A stretch of 64,000 nucleotides of DNA, taken from contig NZ_CP069526.1 in the NCBI RefSeq assembly GCF_016889705.1, positions 6,386,001 through 6,450,000 of the forward strand, written 5' to 3'. Below the pieces are notes generated by a model, which made no database searches, was not told the origin of the DNA, and saw only the letters and a list, made by a program, of their open reading frames with translations. This DNA is from Amycolatopsis sp. FDAARGOS 1241 (GTDB lineage Bacteria; Actinomycetota; Actinomycetes; Mycobacteriales; Pseudonocardiaceae). The position numbers were made by a program, and so were the translations under genes. Shown here one piece after another: positions 53,170 through 61,740 of the stretch (the first letter of the stretch is position 1; each line of letters opens with the position of its first letter).

Positions 53170-53280
53170 GGGTATGTCCTCGGGCTGGGGTCCGGGCACC
53201 GCTCGGCGCGGGACCGGACCGGGAAACGGGGGAGGCGGCGACGGCGGAGAGCGCATCTGGTCGCGCGGGGCGCGACGAGA

Positions 53281-53589
53281 TCAGCCCTCCGCCCGGCGAG
53301 CTCGCCGGACGGGGCGGCGCGCCGCGGCGGCGTGCCTGCCGGCACCGCCCTGCGGTGCGGTGTACCCGGTCCGTTCCTCGACCATGTCGTGCAGCTCCTG
53401 TTCCCGTTCGCTCATCCCGGCGCGCACCTCCGCACCGAACGAACCGACGGCGCCGGCCAGTTCTCGCACGGCGTCGCCCAAGTTCGATGCTAACCCGGCG
53501 GGGGTGGCCTGACGAACCGTTTCGCCGGCCTTGCGGGTGAGCGCGACCCCGGCGATGACGCCGATGCCGAGCCAGAACAGACGCTTCAC
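53281..53589 (-). CDS. DUF6167-like small membrane-associated protein
   Basis: A 102-residue protein starting KRLFWLGIGVIAGVALTRKA (one membrane helix), then a soluble helix (LASNLGDAVRELAGAVGSFGAEVRAGMSEREQEL) and a basic tail. Proteins like it lie between a DUF948 gene and alaS in many actinobacteria. The GTG at 53589 overlaps the DUF948 stop (GTGA). No function known. Confidence 0.8.
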   Translation of the reverse strand: MKRLFWLGIGVIAGVALTRKAGETVRQATPAGLASNLGDAVRELAGAVGSFGAEVRAGMSEREQELHDMVEERTGYTAPQGGAGRHAAAARRPVRRARRAEG

Positions 53590-53981
53590 TTCTTCCTCCG
53601 GCGAGCGGGGCGGGAGGCCTTCGCTTCCTGCTTCTTGCGGCGCGCGCGGATCGCCTTGCTGATCCCGTAGGACAGGGCGGCCGTCTTCACGAGCGGACCG
53701 CCGAGCGTCGCGGTGAACACCGAGGACAGCGCGGAGACGTTCCCCGTGACCGCCTGCGCGTTGGCCGTGATGCCGTCGACGCGCTCGAGCTGCGTGTTCA
53801 CGTGCGTGATCGTCTCGTTGGCGCCGAGCAGCAGCGGGTCGGTGTTCTCGTGGGCCTTGCGGATCGCGATCGTCGCCTCGTCCAGCGTGCGGCCGAGCTT
53901 GAGCAGCGGGATCGCCAGCAGCAAGACCAGCAGTACGAACGCTCCTGCGGCGATCAGTGCGGCGATCTGCCCTGCCGACAC
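53586..53981 (-). CDS. DUF948 domain-containing protein
   Basis: A 131-residue protein with an N-terminal membrane helix (IAALIAAGAFVLLVLLLAIPLL), an extended amphipathic helix (LGRTLDEATIAIRKAHENTDPLL, VNTQLERVDGITANAQAVTGNVSAL) as in DUF948 proteins, and a basic C-terminus (RRKKQEAKASRPARRRKK). It starts the DUF948-DUF6167-alaS-ruvX-mltG-aroE run. Confidence 0.87.
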   Translation of the reverse strand: MSAGQIAALIAAGAFVLLVLLLAIPLLKLGRTLDEATIAIRKAHENTDPLLLGANETITHVNTQLERVDGITANAQAVTGNVSALSSVFTATLGGPLVKTAALSYGISKAIRARRKKQEAKASRPARRRKK

Positions 53982-54116
53982 GGGCCCTCCTCGGGGTTGC
54001 AGGGGTCTTCGGTGCCAGTGAGGTTACCGCCTGGCCAGCCGTTCGGCGGTGTCGCCCCGCCGGTCGGTCACGCAGCGCAGCCGAACCGGTTGCGACCTGC
54101 GGGAGCGGGAGCGCGG

Positions 54117-54148
54117 CGAGCCCTCCGCCGGGTCCGGCGGAGGGCTCG
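54117..54148 (-). terminator. Hairpin terminator
   Basis: A perfect 14-bp stem (54117-54130 with 54135-54148) with a 4-nt loop, 17 bp after the stop of the dehydrogenase gene at 54165. Confidence 0.65.
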
Positions 54149-54164
54149 TCGAGGCTGCGGACGG

Positions 54165-55028
54165 TCAGGCTTCCTTGGCCACCGCCCGGTAGAGCACCGC
54201 CATGTCCTCCTCGCCGTGGCCGGCGTCGACGGCGGCCTGCAGGTGCGCGAGCGTCGCCGCGGTACCCGCCACGTCGATCGCGTCGCCCGCGGCCTCGACC
54301 ACGAGCCGGGCGTCCTTCGCGGCGAGCGTGGCGGGGAAGCTCGCCGGATAGTCGCCGTCGAGCATGAGCGGGCCCTTCATCCGCGCATAGCCGACGTCGA
54401 AGCCGGTCCCGGTCATCACGTCGAAGAACAGCTGCGGGTCGACGCCGAGGGCGCGGGCCAGCGCGAGGCTTTCGGCGGTGGCGTTGGTGAGCGCGAGGAC
54501 CCAGGCGTTCATCACGAGCTTGAGCCGCGTGGCGGTGCCGGGTTCGGTGCCGAGCCAGCGCGTGTTCGAGCCGACGGCGCCGAAGACCGCATCGGCCTTC
54601 TTGTGCGCGTCGTCCGGGCCGGCGGCCAGCACCTGCAGCTGCGCCTGCTCGGCCGGGACCTTCGTGCCCATCACGGGGGCGTCGACGAACACGACGTCCG
54701 CGGCCTTCGCGAGTTCGGCCAGCTTGCCGACCCACTCGACCCCGACGGTGCTCATCTGCAGCCACACCGTGCCGGGCGCGACGTTCGCCGCGGCGAAGAC
54801 GTCCGCGACCGTCAGGCCGTCGGCCAGCATCGTCACGAAAACGTCGGCGCCGGCCGCGGCTTCGGCGGGGGTGCCGGCCACCGTGGCGCCGTCTTCGGCG
54901 AGGGGCTCGGCCTTGCCACGCGTGCGGTTCCACACCCGCAGCTCGACTCCGGAGCGGACGAGGTTCTTGGCCATGGGGTGTCCCATGATCCCGGTGCCCA
55001 GGAAAGCGACAGTGGTCATGATCTTCAT
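54165..55028 (-). CDS. 3-Hydroxyisobutyrate dehydrogenase-family NAD(P) oxidoreductase
   Basis: A 287-residue beta-hydroxyacid dehydrogenase. Cofactor motif TVAFLGTGIMGHPMAKNLV, DAPVMGTKVPAEQAQL, the catalytic Lys segment RLKLVMNAWVLALTNATAES, and the C-terminal FPATLAAKDARLV. ATG 55028 has GAAGGG upstream; ATG 55019 is the alternative. Substrate unknown. Confidence 0.9.
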   Translation of the reverse strand: MKIMTTVAFLGTGIMGHPMAKNLVRSGVELRVWNRTRGKAEPLAEDGATVAGTPAEAAAGADVFVTMLADGLTVADVFAAANVAPGTVWLQMSTVGVEWVGKLAELAKAADVVFVDAPVMGTKVPAEQAQLQVLAAGPDDAHKKADAVFGAVGSNTRWLGTEPGTATRLKLVMNAWVLALTNATAESLALARALGVDPQLFFDVMTGTGFDVGYARMKGPLMLDGDYPASFPATLAAKDARLVVEAAGDAIDVAGTAATLAHLQAAVDAGHGEEDMAVLYRAVAKEA

Positions 55029-55092
55029 CGTGCCCTTCGGGTTCTTCACGCGCACCCGGGGTCCGTGGCGCCGGGTCGACCGGCCCCGGAGT

Positions 55093-55644
55093 TCAGTGAC
55101 TCAGCGCGGGCCAGGTCGAGGCGCGCCCGGCGACCAGCTCGTCGTAGCCCGGGAAGACGGCGGCCGTGAGCGGTACCTGCGCCGGCGCCGCCGCGCGTGA
55201 AGCGGGGTGGCGGACACGGATCGTCACGTGGTCCGCGTCCGCACCGCCGGCGTGCCAGTGGCGGGTGTGGGCGGGGACGCCGAGCAGGTCGCCGGGCTCG
55301 CACAGCACGGCGTGTACCTGCGGGCCCGCGTGGAGGTACCAGACGGCGGAGCCGCTCACGAAGAAGCGGTCCTCGTCCAGGGGGAGGACGTGCTCGGTCG
55401 CGTCGGAATCGCCGGTCACCACGTCGACGGCGTGGTAGCCCACGGCCGTGGTGCGCGAGTCGATGCGGTCCCGGTAGCGGGAGAGCACCTCGGACTCCGT
55501 GCCGCCGAGCGCGGGCGCAGCCAGCGGCCACCGGCAGAACTCGACGCCGATGCGGGCCAGCTCCGCGGTGATCGTCCCCGGGTCCTCGGTTCTCAGCAGC
55601 ACGTGGCCCGGCCGGTCGTCGGGCCACACCGTCAGCAGTGTCAT
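55093..55644 (-). CDS. Acireductone-dioxygenase-like cupin
   Basis: A 183-residue cupin resembling acireductone dioxygenase of methionine salvage: GYHAVDVV, then EHVLPLDEDRFFVSGSAVWYLH and VLCEPGDLLGVPAHTRHWHAG. Against the family motif EHxHxxxE...H, the first His, the Glu and the last His are present but the second His is Leu. ATG 55644 is preferred over the upstream ATG 55671 because it matches the family start. No other methionine-salvage gene is adjacent. Confidence 0.7.
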   Translation of the reverse strand: MTLLTVWPDDRPGHVLLRTEDPGTITAELARIGVEFCRWPLAAPALGGTESEVLSRYRDRIDSRTTAVGYHAVDVVTGDSDATEHVLPLDEDRFFVSGSAVWYLHAGPQVHAVLCEPGDLLGVPAHTRHWHAGGADADHVTIRVRHPASRAAAPAQVPLTAAVFPGYDELVAGRASTWPALSH

Positions 55645-55862
55645 CGCCACCCCCTCCGTCGACGGGATCAACCGGCCCGACGGCCGGACATTCCCCCTGG
55701 TGCCGTTATACGGAAGAAAGTGGCGACGTTCACGGGGGTTTCAGCGAGCGGGATTCAACGGGGAACCAAGGCTGCCCGGCGGTAACGGGCGACGGCGCGC
55801 GCCATCCCGGGGCGGTGAACTGAGCAAATGCGACCAGGCGCAGGGTGTACGGCCTTCGGGCC

Positions 55863-56241
55863 AGGTCGATCGGCCACACTCTGCCGGGGCTGCTGGAGGC
55901 CGGTCCGCGCCACGGGAACGACCTCAAGCGGACCTGCGCCGAGCACCTCGGCCAGGACCGGCCGCAGCGCCACGGGCAGGGGCGCCGACGTTGTCGCGGC
56001 CGTTGAAAAAGGGCTCGCCGACGTCACCGGTGTCGAGCCGGGTGGCGACTCGCACCGCAAGCGCGGCGCGATGACGGACGCCGGCACCACCGACATCGAG
56101 ATCTGGCGGCGCGCGCCGGAGCAGCCGGTCGCGCACCTGCGGAACACGCTCGGCACGAAGGTCGTGCTCGCACTGCTGGCCGGTCACGCCGGCCTGGTCG
56201 GCCGCATGCTCCGCCGGGACCTGGCGATCGACCGGCCGGCG
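55863..56241 (+). pseudogene. PadR-family regulator, decayed
   Basis: Two frames together give a PadR-like protein. From 55863: SIGHTLPGLLEAGPRHGNDLKR and HLGQDRPQRHGQ (typical SIGHTLLGLLEPGPRHGYDLKR...RPLHYGQ), with AGG where the start ATG is expected. After a +1 shift near 55975-55985: VAAVEKGLADVTGVEPGG, AMTDAGTTDIEIWRRAPEQ and RNTLGTKVVLALLAGH (typical NTLYTKVVLALL). The C-terminal helices after RMLRRD are missing and replaced by a 28-bp repeat array. No neighbouring transporter operon, the usual PadR partner, is left. Confidence 0.7.
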
Positions 56242-56409
56242 CTCGGGCGCCGTCGGCACCGGGCCGGCACTCGGGCGCCGTCGGCACCGGGCCGGCACTC
56301 GGGCGCCGTCGGCACCGGGCCGGCACTCGGGCGCCGTCGGCACCGGGCCGGCGCTCGGGCGCCGTCGGCACCGGGCCGGCGCTCGGGCGCTGTCGGCACC
56401 GCGCCGGCG
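56242..56409 (+). repeat. 28-bp minisatellite, six tandem units
   Basis: Units start at 56242, 56270, 56298, 56326, 56354 and 56382 with CTCGGGCGCC-GTCGGCACC-GGGCCGGC as the core; the last unit has three or so changes. Because 28 is not a multiple of three, successive units are read in different frames. There are no spacers, so it is not CRISPR. Confidence 0.92.
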
Positions 56410-56478
56410 CTCGTGTTCGCGGTGCCCGCCCTGCCACTGCCCGCGCCGCGCCCCGCCTCGCTGTGGACGGAGTGAGCG

Positions 56479-57858
56479 CTATCCCCGCTCGTCCCTGATC
56501 GTGCGGCGCAGGCGGGGCACGCGTTCGGCGAGCGTGCGTTCCCCGCCGCGCTGGGTCGGGTGGTAGTAGTCGCGGCCGACGAGGTCGTCCGGCGGGTACT
56601 GCTGGGCCAGCACGCCTTCCGCGACGTCGTGCGGGTAGCGGTAGCCCTGCGCGTTGCCGAGCTTCTTGGCGCCCGCGTAGTGGCCGTCGCGCAGGTGCGG
56701 TGGCACGGTGCCGGCGAGTCCGGCGCGCACGTCGGCCAGCGCGGAGTCGATCGCGGTGACCACGGCGTTGGACTTGGGCGCCGTGGCGAGGTGGATCGTG
56801 GCCTGCGCGAGCGCGAGCCGGCCCTCCGGCATGCCGATGAACTGCACGGCGTGCGCGGCCGCCACCGCCGCCTGCAGTGCGGTCGGGTCGGCCAGGCCGA
56901 CGTCCTCGCTCGCGTGCACCACCAGCCGCCGGGCGAGGAAACGGGGGTCCTCCCCCGCCTCGATCATGCGGGCCAGGTAGTGGAGCGCGGCGTCGACGTC
57001 GGACCCGCGGATGGATTTGATGAAGGCGCTGATCACGTCGTAGTGCTGGTCGCCGTCGCGGTCGTAGCGCACCGCCGCCTTGTCCACAGTGGACTCGACG
57101 GTCGCGAGGTCGATCGTCTTCGCCTCGGTGGCCGACGCCGCGTCGGCCGCTGCTTCCAGCGCCGTGAGCGCCCGGCGCGCGTCGCCGCCCGCCAGCCGCA
57201 CGAGGTGGTCACGCGCCTCGCCGGTGAGCGTGAGTTCGCCCGCCAGGCCGCGGTCGTCGGCGAGCGCGCGTTCGAGCAGCTTCACGATGTCGTCGTCGGT
57301 CAGCGGCCGCAGCTGCAGCACCAGTGACCGCGACAGGAGCGGGGACACCACGGAGAACGACGGGTTCTCGGTCGTCGCCGCGACGAGCAGCACCGTGCGG
57401 TCCTCGACCGCGCCCAGGAGCGCGTCCTGCTGCGTCTTCGAGAAGCGGTGCACCTCGTCGATGAACAGCACGGTGTTCTCGGCGTTGTACTGCCGGCGCC
57501 GCCGCGCCTCCTCGATGACCCCGCGGACTTCCTTGACCCCGGCGGACAGCGCGGACATCGCGACGAACCGGCGCCCGGTCGCGATCGACACGAGGTTGGC
57601 GAGGGTGGTCTTGCCGGTACCCGGCGGGCCGTAGAGCAGCACGGACGCCGGCGCGGCCCCCTCCACGAGCCGCCGCAGCGGCGCGCCTTCGCGCAGCAGG
57701 TGCTGCTGCCCGACCACCTCGTCGAGCGTGCGCGGCCGCATCCGCACCGCGAGGGGCGAGCTCGCCGGGTCGGCCTGCGGTTCGGCGCGGCCGGTCCCCG
57801 TGGGCTCCGGCGGTGGCCCCAGATCGGGGTTCACCGTGAAGAGTTCGTCCTGTGCCAC
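56479..57858 (-). CDS. rarA: Replication-associated recombination protein A (RarA/MgsA AAA ATPase)
   Basis: Clamp-loader-like ATPase acting at stalled forks. The 459-residue product has [15 protein letters not shown], Walker [17 protein letters not shown], Walker [20 protein letters not shown], sensor 1 [16 protein letters not shown](L), and the C-terminal MgsA domain with [33 protein letters not shown] and YRYPHDV. GTG 57858 is chosen as the start. The gene runs up to the decayed PadR/minisatellite region. Confidence 0.95.
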   Translation of the reverse strand: MAQDELFTVNPDLGPPPEPTGTGRAEPQADPASSPLAVRMRPRTLDEVVGQQHLLREGAPLRRLVEGAAPASVLLYGPPGTGKTTLANLVSIATGRRFVAMSALSAGVKEVRGVIEEARRRRQYNAENTVLFIDEVHRFSKTQQDALLGAVEDRTVLLVAATTENPSFSVVSPLLSRSLVLQLRPLTDDDIVKLLERALADDRGLAGELTLTGEARDHLVRLAGGDARRALTALEAAADAASATEAKTIDLATVESTVDKAAVRYDRDGDQHYDVISAFIKSIRGSDVDAALHYLARMIEAGEDPRFLARRLVVHASEDVGLADPTALQAAVAAAHAVQFIGMPEGRLALAQATIHLATAPKSNAVVTAIDSALADVRAGLAGTVPPHLRDGHYAGAKKLGNAQGYRYPHDVAEGVLAQQYPPDDLVGRDYYHPTQRGGERTLAERVPRLRRTIRDERG

Positions 57859-57988
57859 ACCGTTGACGTTAACCGACCACCCCGACAACCCCGCTTGCCC
57901 GGCTGGCTCACTCGCGCTACTGTGGGCCGTGACCGGATGAGCAGATCCGGTCACAGGGTCAAAGGGCTCACAGCCACAAGGAGCTGCC

Positions 57989-58693
57989 GTGCCGGACGAG
58001 CCGAACCGCGATCGCGCCGACCGGATCCTCGACGCGGCCGCCGACCTGCTCGTCCGCTGGGGCTCGCGCAAGGTCACGATCGAGGACATCGCGCGCCACG
58101 CCGGTATCGGCAAGGGCACGGTCTACCTCCATTGGCGCACCAAGGACCGGCTGTTCGAAGCCGTGCTGATGCGCGCGTCGATCACGCTGCTCGAGGAGTG
58201 CGCGGCGCGGCTGCGCGAAGACCCGCGCGCGGTCGTGCCACACCGTTACTTCCGCACCACCTTCCTGCTGACCGTCCGTGACCCGCTGCTGTCGGCCATG
58301 CTCGCCAACGACACCGAACTGCTGGGCCACTACGCACTCACCGCGCGGGACACCCGGCAGGCCGCCGCGGAGACGACCGAACGCGCCTGGGACATCTGGA
58401 CCAGCGGTGGGTTCCTGCGTGATGACGTGGCGAACCTCCGCTTCTCCGTCGCCGCGGCGGCGAGCGGCTTCTACCTCTACGGCAACGTCGACCCGGACTA
58501 CGAACACGTGGCGGTCGAGAGCAAAGCCGACTCGCTCGCCCACGTGATCCGCTGCGGGTTCGAACCGGCGGCCGAACCCGCAGCGGCCGTGGTCGAGCGG
58601 GCGGCGGCCGAACTCCGCGAGGTGTTCGAGGACTACGTCTCGGCCTGCCACGCGGCGATCTACCCAGGGAGCACCACCACCGAGGCCGGCTGA
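57989..58693 (+). CDS. TetR-family transcriptional regulator
   Basis: A 234-residue repressor-type protein. The N-terminal helix-turn-helix reads [27 protein letters not shown] and [22 protein letters not shown]; the C-terminal ligand domain is not assignable. GTG 57989 has AAGGAG six bases upstream. It lies 35 bp before a cytochrome P450 gene on the same strand, so it probably regulates that gene and itself. Confidence 0.92.
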   Translation: MPDEPNRDRADRILDAAADLLVRWGSRKVTIEDIARHAGIGKGTVYLHWRTKDRLFEAVLMRASITLLEECAARLREDPRAVVPHRYFRTTFLLTVRDPLLSAMLANDTELLGHYALTARDTRQAAAETTERAWDIWTSGGFLRDDVANLRFSVAAAASGFYLYGNVDPDYEHVAVESKADSLAHVIRCGFEPAAEPAAAVVERAAAELREVFEDYVSACHAAIYPGSTTTEAG

Positions 58694-58728
58694 TCCCGGT
58701 CCGTCCGACAGATTGGGGCTGTCGCACC

Positions 58729-59937
58729 ATGAGCACCGCACTTCCCGAAGCCTGGACCCTCCACGAAGGACAGTTCTGGCTGCGGGGCGAGCACCCGGAG
58801 AGCCCGGTCGAATACAAGCCCGAGCTGGGCACCTGGAACGTCTACGGGCACCCGGAGGCGCACGCCATCCTCTCCGACCCGGCCACGTTCTCGTCCGACA
58901 CCGCTCGGCTCCTGCCCGAAAAGACCTTGGGCGACACCAAGGAGCTGTCGGCCGGGAACCTGCTGCAGCTGGATCCCCCGCTGCACAACAAGATGCGCAA
59001 GCTCGTCAGCCGCGCCTTCACCCCGAAGGTCGTGGCCGACCTCGAACCGCGCATCGCGCAGCTGACCTGCGAACTGCTCGACGAAGCCGCCGGGCGCGAC
59101 CGGCTGGAACTCGTCGCCGACCTCGCGTACCCGCTGCCGGTGATCGTGATCGCCGAACTGCTCGGGGTGCCCGCGAGTGACCGCCACCTGTTCCGCGAGT
59201 GGGTGGACCGGCTGTTCGAGAGCCCCGAGCAGTTCTCGCTCACCGACGACTCCGAAGAGCAGCAGCGCCGGCTGCAGGAGCAGCTGGCCGTGAGCCGCAA
59301 GTTCACCGACTACCTCGGCGAGCATGCCGACGACCGCCGCCGCAACCCGCGTGAAGACCTGCTCACCAAGCTCGTCGAAGCGGAAGTCGACGGCGAACGG
59401 CTCACCCGCTCGGAGATCGTGAACTTCGCGCAGGTGCTGCTGCTCGCCGGGCACATCACCACGACGATGCTGCTGGGCAACACCGTGCTGTGCCTCGACG
59501 CGTTCCCCGAGTGGGACGAGCGCGTGCGCGCCGACCGCTCGCTCGTTCCGCCGGTGATCGAGGAGTCACTGCGGTTCCTCTCGCCGTTCGCGGCCGTCGC
59601 CCGGGTGACGAACCGCGAGGTGGAGGTCGCGGGTACCACGATCTCGGCCGACCAGATGCTGATGATCTGGGTGGCCGCGGCCAACCGTGACCCGCGGGCG
59701 TTCGACGAGCCGGACACGTTCGACCCGGGGCGCGAGGACATCGCCCACGCGCACCTCGCGTTCGGGCGCGGCATCCACTTCTGCATCGGCGCGCCGCTCG
59801 CCCGCCTCGAAGGGCGCGTGGCGCTGAACATCCTGCTCGACCGCTACCCGCGGCTGCGCACGATCCCGGGTGAGCCGCCGGCGTTCCAGCCCAACCCGGG
59901 CATGACGGGGGTGAAAACGCTCCCGTTGACGGTCTGA
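58729..59937 (+). CDS. Cytochrome P450
   Basis: A 402-residue soluble bacterial P450. I-helix oxygen-activation motif LLAGHITTTMLLGN, ExxR as EESLRFLSPF, and the heme loop FGRGIHFCIGAPLARLEGR with the cysteine ligand. N-terminal half includes LQLDPPLHNKMRKLVSRAFTP. It resembles CYP107-type biosynthetic P450s, but no biosynthetic cluster or ferredoxin is adjacent. Substrate unknown. Confidence 0.95.
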   Translation: MSTALPEAWTLHEGQFWLRGEHPESPVEYKPELGTWNVYGHPEAHAILSDPATFSSDTARLLPEKTLGDTKELSAGNLLQLDPPLHNKMRKLVSRAFTPKVVADLEPRIAQLTCELLDEAAGRDRLELVADLAYPLPVIVIAELLGVPASDRHLFREWVDRLFESPEQFSLTDDSEEQQRRLQEQLAVSRKFTDYLGEHADDRRRNPREDLLTKLVEAEVDGERLTRSEIVNFAQVLLLAGHITTTMLLGNTVLCLDAFPEWDERVRADRSLVPPVIEESLRFLSPFAAVARVTNREVEVAGTTISADQMLMIWVAAANRDPRAFDEPDTFDPGREDIAHAHLAFGRGIHFCIGAPLARLEGRVALNILLDRYPRLRTIPGEPPAFQPNPGMTGVKTLPLTV

Positions 59938-59945
59938 AGCGCGTT

Positions 59946-59978
59946 GCGCCGCCGGCGAACACGCCTCGCCGGCGGCGC
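59946..59978 (+). terminator. Hairpin terminator after the P450 gene
   Basis: A perfect 12-bp GC-rich stem (59946-59957 with 59967-59978), 8 bp after the stop codon. Confidence 0.6.
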
Positions 59979-59999
59979 CACACCAGGCAGAATCGCAGC

Positions 60000-60755
60000 A
60001 TGGTGTCTTCCGTCGCGGTCCTGTCCGACATCCACGGTGTGCTGCCGGCGCTCGACGCCGTGCTCGCGGAGCCGGACGTCGAGTCCGCCGACGCGGTCGT
60101 GCTGTGCGGAGATCTCGCCGCCGGGCCGCTGCCGCGGCAGACGCTCGACCGGCTCGTCGCGCTGGGCGAACGCGCGGTGTGGGTGCGCGGCAACGCCGAC
60201 CGCGAGCTCGTCGACCTTGCCGGCGGAGGCACCACGGCGATCCCGGACCCGATCGCGCCGTGGGCGGCCGGGCAGCTGCGGCCGGACCAGGTGGCGCTGC
60301 TCGCCGGGCTGCCGCTGAGCGTCACGCTCGACGTCGACGGGCTCGGCGAAGTGCTGTTCTGCCACGCGACCCCTCGCGACGACGAGGAAGTCGTGCTCGT
60401 AGACAGCCCGCTGCCGCGCTGGGCGGAGGTCCTGGACGTCGTCACTGTGGAAACCGTGGTGTGCGGGCACACGCACATGCCGTTCACGCGGCTGGCCGAC
60501 CGCACGCGGATCGTCAACCCCGGCAGCGTCGGCATGCCTTACGGCACAACGGGTGCGCACTGGGCGTTGCTCGGCCCGGGCATCCAGCTGCGCCGAACCC
60601 CGTACGACGCCGGGAAAGCGTGCGAGGTGCTGGCCGCCGAGTCGGGGTACGCGGACATCACCGAGTGGGCCGACTACTTCGTGCGGAATCCGGTGTCGGA
60701 CGCCGAAGCGCTGCGCGTGTTCAGTCCGCGCGCCCGCGGAACGAGCGCCACATGA
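60000..60755 (+). CDS. Metallophosphoesterase (YfcE-like)
   Basis: A 251-residue calcineurin-like phosphoesterase. Metal-ligand motifs: AVLSDIHGVLPAL, VVLCGDLAAGP, WVRGNADREL (GNxD-like), FCHATPRDD and VCGHTHMPFTR, then IVNPGSVGMP. Family includes phosphodiesterases. Its 3' end overlaps the convergent SGNH hydrolase gene by 35 bp. Confidence 0.92.
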   Translation: MVSSVAVLSDIHGVLPALDAVLAEPDVESADAVVLCGDLAAGPLPRQTLDRLVALGERAVWVRGNADRELVDLAGGGTTAIPDPIAPWAAGQLRPDQVALLAGLPLSVTLDVDGLGEVLFCHATPRDDEEVVLVDSPLPRWAEVLDVVTVETVVCGHTHMPFTRLADRTRIVNPGSVGMPYGTTGAHWALLGPGIQLRRTPYDAGKACEVLAAESGYADITEWADYFVRNPVSDAEALRVFSPRARGTSAT

Positions 60756-61590
60756 TCGCGACCGCGTAGGGCAGGAACTCGCGGCCGCGGCGCCACAGCC
60801 ACGGCACGCCCTTCCCGACGAGCCAGCCGAAGTGGCTGAGCGCGCTTGGTTCCACGCCGCCCGAGCAGGTGAGGCTCACCGGCTCCGCCACGGCGTAACC
60901 GGCCTGCTCCAGCAGCGTCGTGAAGCCGAGTGCGAGCATGCGGTGCCCGAGCTCCGACGGGTGCAGCCGGTCGACGCTCCACGAGGTCAGCTCGTAGGCG
61001 CCGGGTAGCTCGTGGAGGTTGAGGCACGGCACTCCCTCGGCCGCGACGACCGCGTCGATGGCCGCGTTGAGCTCGGCGACGCGCGCGGCCAGCGCGCGCT
61101 TGATGGAGGACGGGAGGCGGAACACCTTGCTGTGGTCGTGGAACCGCACCGGCACGAGGAGTGTGCCCTGCGCGGCGAGGGTGCGGACGAGTTCGGTGAG
61201 GTCGGCGGAGATCTGCTCGGCGTCGAAGTCCGGCCGCAGCGTGTCGTTCATGCCGACCACCAGCAGGGCGACGTCGGCTCGGTGTGCGAGCACGGCGGGA
61301 AGTTGTTCGATGAGCACGTTCTTCATGCGCGCGCCCTCGAAGGACGGGTTGAGGTAACCGTCGTCGTCCACGCCGAGCGCGGCGGCGACCAGGGGACCCA
61401 CCCCTCGCCAGCCGCCGCGGTTCGGCCGCGGGTCGCCGAGGCCGACGGCGGTGGAGTCACCCAGCACGGCCAGGCGCCGGGCGCGGCGCGGCTGTGCGGC
61501 GGGTGCCGCGGCGGTCGGCTGCGGCGCGGGATCGGCGGGTTCGGGGAAGTGGGTGACTTCGACGCTGATCACGGTCACGCCCAAGACCAT
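60721..61590 (-). CDS. SGNH/GDSL hydrolase
   Basis: A 289-residue esterase-like protein. Block I LAVLGDSTAVGLGDPRPN (Ser), block III VGMNDTLRPDF (Asn) and block V DRLHPSELGH (Asp, His) are all present. The N-terminus has a Pro/Ala-rich linker; several starts are possible (ATG 61635, ATG 61590, GTG 61578), and none has a strong ribosome-binding site. The C-terminal segment GWLVGKGVPWLWRRGREFLPYAVAIMWRS may be membrane-associated. Confidence 0.87.
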   Translation of the reverse strand: MVLGVTVISVEVTHFPEPADPAPQPTAAAPAAQPRRARRLAVLGDSTAVGLGDPRPNRGGWRGVGPLVAAALGVDDDGYLNPSFEGARMKNVLIEQLPAVLAHRADVALLVVGMNDTLRPDFDAEQISADLTELVRTLAAQGTLLVPVRFHDHSKVFRLPSSIKRALAARVAELNAAIDAVVAAEGVPCLNLHELPGAYELTSWSVDRLHPSELGHRMLALGFTTLLEQAGYAVAEPVSLTCSGGVEPSALSHFGWLVGKGVPWLWRRGREFLPYAVAIMWRSFRGRAD

Positions 61591-61740
61591 CCGGCACCGA
61601 AACTCACCTGCGGTGATGACGAGGTAACGCCGCATGGACGGGGGCTGAAACTCTTGGCATGTCCTGTCCGCGCACGGGGGTCGGGAATGCCGGTTTCCCG
61701 CGTTCACCCGCCCGGCCCCGGATCTTCCGGACGAACCGGA

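Noticed and set aside
47743..53493. A 1916-codon open frame on the plus strand, and similar very long frames elsewhere
   Set aside because: It lies opposite mltG, ruvX and alaS. The translation is Arg/His/Val-rich without recognisable domains; this is the usual stop-free antisense frame of very GC-rich genes.
56242..56409. CRISPR array
   Set aside because: The 28-bp units are directly adjacent without spacers, and no cas gene is nearby.
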